Source: Streptosporangiaceae bacterium
GTDB taxonomy: Bacteria > Actinomycetota > Actinomycetes > Streptosporangiales > Streptosporangiaceae
Assembly: GCA_030041195.1 (NCBI GenBank)
Contig: JASHOI010000292.1
Location: 1 to 12,383 of the forward strand
Direction: 5' to 3'
Length of the DNA: 12,383 nucleotides
In this document: piece by piece, positions 10,668-12,383 of the stretch
Numbering within the stretch: position 1 is the stretch's first letter
Layout of the letters: the number at the start of each line of letters is the position of its first letter
Notes under the pieces: generated by a model
Databases searched by the model: none
What the model was told of the DNA's origin: nothing
What the model saw: the letters and a program-made list of their open reading frames with translations, nothing else
Made by a program: the position numbers and the translations under genes

Positions 10668-11711
10668 TCAGCCGCGCACCCGGGCCGTCGAGCCCCGGAT
10701 GATGAGCTCGGGAGCCAGGTAGAGGATCTTCACCGGGCCCGAGTGCTCGGCTATCCGCTCCAGCAGCAGCTGAGCGGCCTCGGTGCCGACCTGGTAGTGC
10801 GGAAACCGGATCGTGGTCAGTGGCGGCCGGAGCCGGTCGATGAACGGCATGTCGTTGAAGCCGACCACGGATATGTCCTCGGGGCAGTTGAGCCCGCACT
10901 CGTCCAGCGCCGCGTAGCAGCCCACCGCGAGCATGTCGTTGGCCGCGGCGATCGCGGTGCACTCGGCCCGGCCCGGCTGGCCGGCGCCGCGCTCGAGCAG
11001 CAGCCGGCTGCACCGCAGCCCCTCCTCGACCGTGAACGCCTTGGCGAACACCACCAGGTCGTTGTCGACCTGCAGGCCGCTGGACTCCATGGCCGTGACG
11101 AACCCGCGGTACCGGGACAAGCCGGTCGACATCTCCTGCGGGCCCGCGATATGCGCGATGCGCCGGTGCCCGAGCCCGGCCAGGTGGCTGACGGCCATCC
11201 GCACGCCGCGCTCGTTGTCGACGGTGACCGAGGGGAAGCTGTAGTCCTGCGCCAGGCGGTTGATCAGCACGACCGGGATCTCGGCCCGGGATGCCTCGGC
11301 CAGCAGCGGATGGCGCAGCCGCGCGGTGGCCAGCACCAGGCCGTCCACGTGCCTGGCCCGCATCTGGTCGAACACCATCCGCTCGCGCTTGTCGTCGGAA
11401 TCGGTGTTGCCGATCAGCGCCACGTAGCCGGCGGCGGCCAGCCGGTCCTCGAGGCCGCGGACCATCGGCGGGAACAGCGGGTTGTTCAGGTCGGGTATCA
11501 GCACGCCGACGGTGTGCGAGCGCCGGGTGCGCAGGCTCCTGGCCACCGGGTTCGGGCTGTAGCCGAGCGCCTCTGCGGCGTCGAGCACCCGCCGCGCCGT
11601 GTCCTCGCTGACCAGGATCCTGGTCTCCGGATTCAGCGCGCGGGAGGCCGTCGCTGGGTGGACGCCAGCGCGCACCGCCACGTCCCTGAGCGTCACTGGG
11701 GCGTCCGGCAT
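10668..11711 (-). CDS. LacI family transcriptional regulator (second copy in window)
   Basis: 347 residues. Helix-turn-helix VTLRDVAVRAGVHPATASRA at 6-25, hinge YSPNPVARSLRTRRSHTVGV, then sensor-domain landmarks VLIPDLNNPLFPPMVRGLE, LGHRRIAHIAGPQEMSTGLS, IAAANDMLAVGCYAALDE and ISVVGFNDMPFIDRLRPPLT. All are complete, so the protein should be functional. It differs clearly from the LacI protein at 2974-4026 and is not a recent duplicate. ATG at 11711 has GGAG about 11 nt upstream, a weak ribosome-binding site. The gene starts 35 nt after the MFS gene on the same strand, so cotranscription is likely. Two LacI-type operators lie upstream of the dehydrogenase beyond its 3' end and are plausible targets. 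Effector unknown. Confidence 0.95.
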   Translation of the reverse strand: MPDAPVTLRDVAVRAGVHPATASRALNPETRILVSEDTARRVLDAAEALGYSPNPVARSLRTRRSHTVGVLIPDLNNPLFPPMVRGLEDRLAAAGYVALIGNTDSDDKRERMVFDQMRARHVDGLVLATARLRHPLLAEASRAEIPVVLINRLAQDYSFPSVTVDNERGVRMAVSHLAGLGHRRIAHIAGPQEMSTGLSRYRGFVTAMESSGLQVDNDLVVFAKAFTVEEGLRCSRLLLERGAGQPGRAECTAIAAANDMLAVGCYAALDECGLNCPEDISVVGFNDMPFIDRLRPPLTTIRFPHYQVGTEAAQLLLERIAEHSGPVKILYLAPELIIRGSTARVRG

Positions 11712-11746
11712 GGCAGTTCACGCTCCGCTCTCCGCGGGTTTGCTCC

Positions 11747-12383
11747 CTAGAATGTTCCCGCTGACTCCCTCGGCATGCTATCTGCCTGTTGCAACGCGCT
11801 CGCGGCGTTCTGGCAGTCAGCCTTCTCCCGCCTGCTGGCCAGGTAGCCGGCCGAGAAGCCGATCACGCCGGCCATCGCCAGCAGCAGGACGCGGTAGCTC
11901 ACCACGGCGATCAGCGCGGCGCCGAGCGCGATCGAGGCCGCCTGGGGCACCACGACCGCGAATTCGAGCGCCGCATCGACCCGGCCGATCAGGCTGGGCG
12001 GCGTGCGCCGCTGGATCAGGGTGATCGCGCCGACGTTGACCCAGACGATGCAGAGGCCGAGCCCGGCGGCCGCGGCGCCGACCACCGGCAGCCACCCGGT
12101 GATCATCAGCAGCGCGGACACCGCGCAGGCCGCCAGGCCCCCCGCCACCAGCGCGCGCTCGCTGGTGCGCCGCATGACCGGAGCGGCCAGCGCTCCGCCA
12201 GCCAGCGCGCCGGCCCCCTGCAGGCTGATCAGCACGCCGAGGAATTCCGGCCTGCGGTGCAGGCCCTGGGCGACGACGGCGAACGGCACGGTCTCGAAGA
12301 AGCCGAACGCGCTGACCGCGATCAGGCACGCGACCAGCGGCCGCCGCAGCGCGGGCGTGTGCGCGACGTGCCGGAGCCCGGCG
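11747..12383 (-). CDS. MFS transporter, C-terminal half only (N-terminus outside window)
   Basis: The frame is open to the window edge, giving 211 residues of the second half of a major facilitator protein. It includes several hydrophobic segments with VSAFGFFETVPFAVVAQGLH, FLGVLISLQGAGALAGGAL and ITLIQRRTPPSLIGRVDAAL. The last resembles the conserved Q-R-x-x-P-x-x-x-x-G-R-V segment of drug- or siderophore-export MFS proteins of the EntS type. A GTG at 12289 could be mistaken for a start, but the family-typical sequence continues upstream of it. The final ~25 residues are a polar cytoplasmic tail. It is likely an efflux carrier of a small molecule; substrate unknown. The second LacI gene follows after 35 nt, so the regulator may control this transporter. 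Confidence 0.85.
   Translation of the reverse strand, partial: AGLRHVAHTPALRRPLVACLIAVSAFGFFETVPFAVVAQGLHRRPEFLGVLISLQGAGALAGGALAAPVMRRTSERALVAGGLAACAVSALLMITGWLPVVGAAAAGLGLCIVWVNVGAITLIQRRTPPSLIGRVDAALEFAVVVPQAASIALGAALIAVVSYRVLLLAMAGVIGFSAGYLASRREKADCQNAASALQQADSMPRESAGTF

Noticed and set aside
10533..11750. Plus-strand open frame antisense to the second LacI gene
   Set aside because: Low-complexity His/Arg/Gly-rich shadow; the minus strand encodes a complete LacI protein.

Overview
The window is very GC-rich, with strongly G/C-biased third codon positions, frequent GTG starts and overlapping GTGA/ATGA stop-start junctions. This points to a high-GC actinomycete (Actinomycetota). I cannot name a genus from the sequence. 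No rRNA, tRNA, CRISPR array, transposase or phage gene was seen. The window looks like chromosomal catabolic and regulatory DNA.

Left block, minus strand (1-2640): a three-gene operon read right to left. It encodes a Gfo/Idh/MocA oxidoreductase, a DUF993 (DHDPS/NAL-like TIM-barrel) protein, and a sugar-phosphate isomerase/epimerase-like TIM-barrel protein cut by the window edge. The genes are spaced by 1 nt or joined through short start-stop overlaps. The set looks like a small pathway for an unidentified sugar or polyol: oxidise, cleave or rearrange, isomerise. Its promoter region carries a G-rich tandem repeat in the predicted 5' UTR and an operator-like palindrome over the predicted transcription start.

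Central block, plus strand (2974-9223): a LacI-type regulator is divergent from the operon above. It is followed by a 39-codon cysteine-containing leader ORF overlapping an APC-superfamily permease by ATGA, then a copper amine oxidase with every catalytic residue in place. Next come a GntR/UTRA regulator and a GNAT acetyltransferase of the SSAT type, overlapping by GTGA. The simplest reading is uptake and disposal of a primary amine or polyamine, either by oxidative deamination or by N-acetylation. A GGAAA-N4-TT[TG]CCAAG motif occurs both at the left operon's predicted start site and upstream of the leader/permease, so the first LacI protein may control both sides.

Right block, minus strand (9272-12383): an MFS transporter (N-terminus outside the window) and a second LacI regulator 35 nt downstream of it. 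A 418-nt non-coding stretch rich in repeats and hairpins follows. Last is a beta-hydroxyacid-dehydrogenase-like NAD(P) oxidoreductase, whose probable promoter lies between two LacI-type operators.

The most interesting items are the Cys-Cys leader ORF with a hairpin that could hide the permease ribosome-binding site, the chained micro-ORFs in the tandem repeat ahead of the isomerase, the G-rich repeat in the 5' UTR of the left operon, and the long imperfect palindrome after the second LacI gene.
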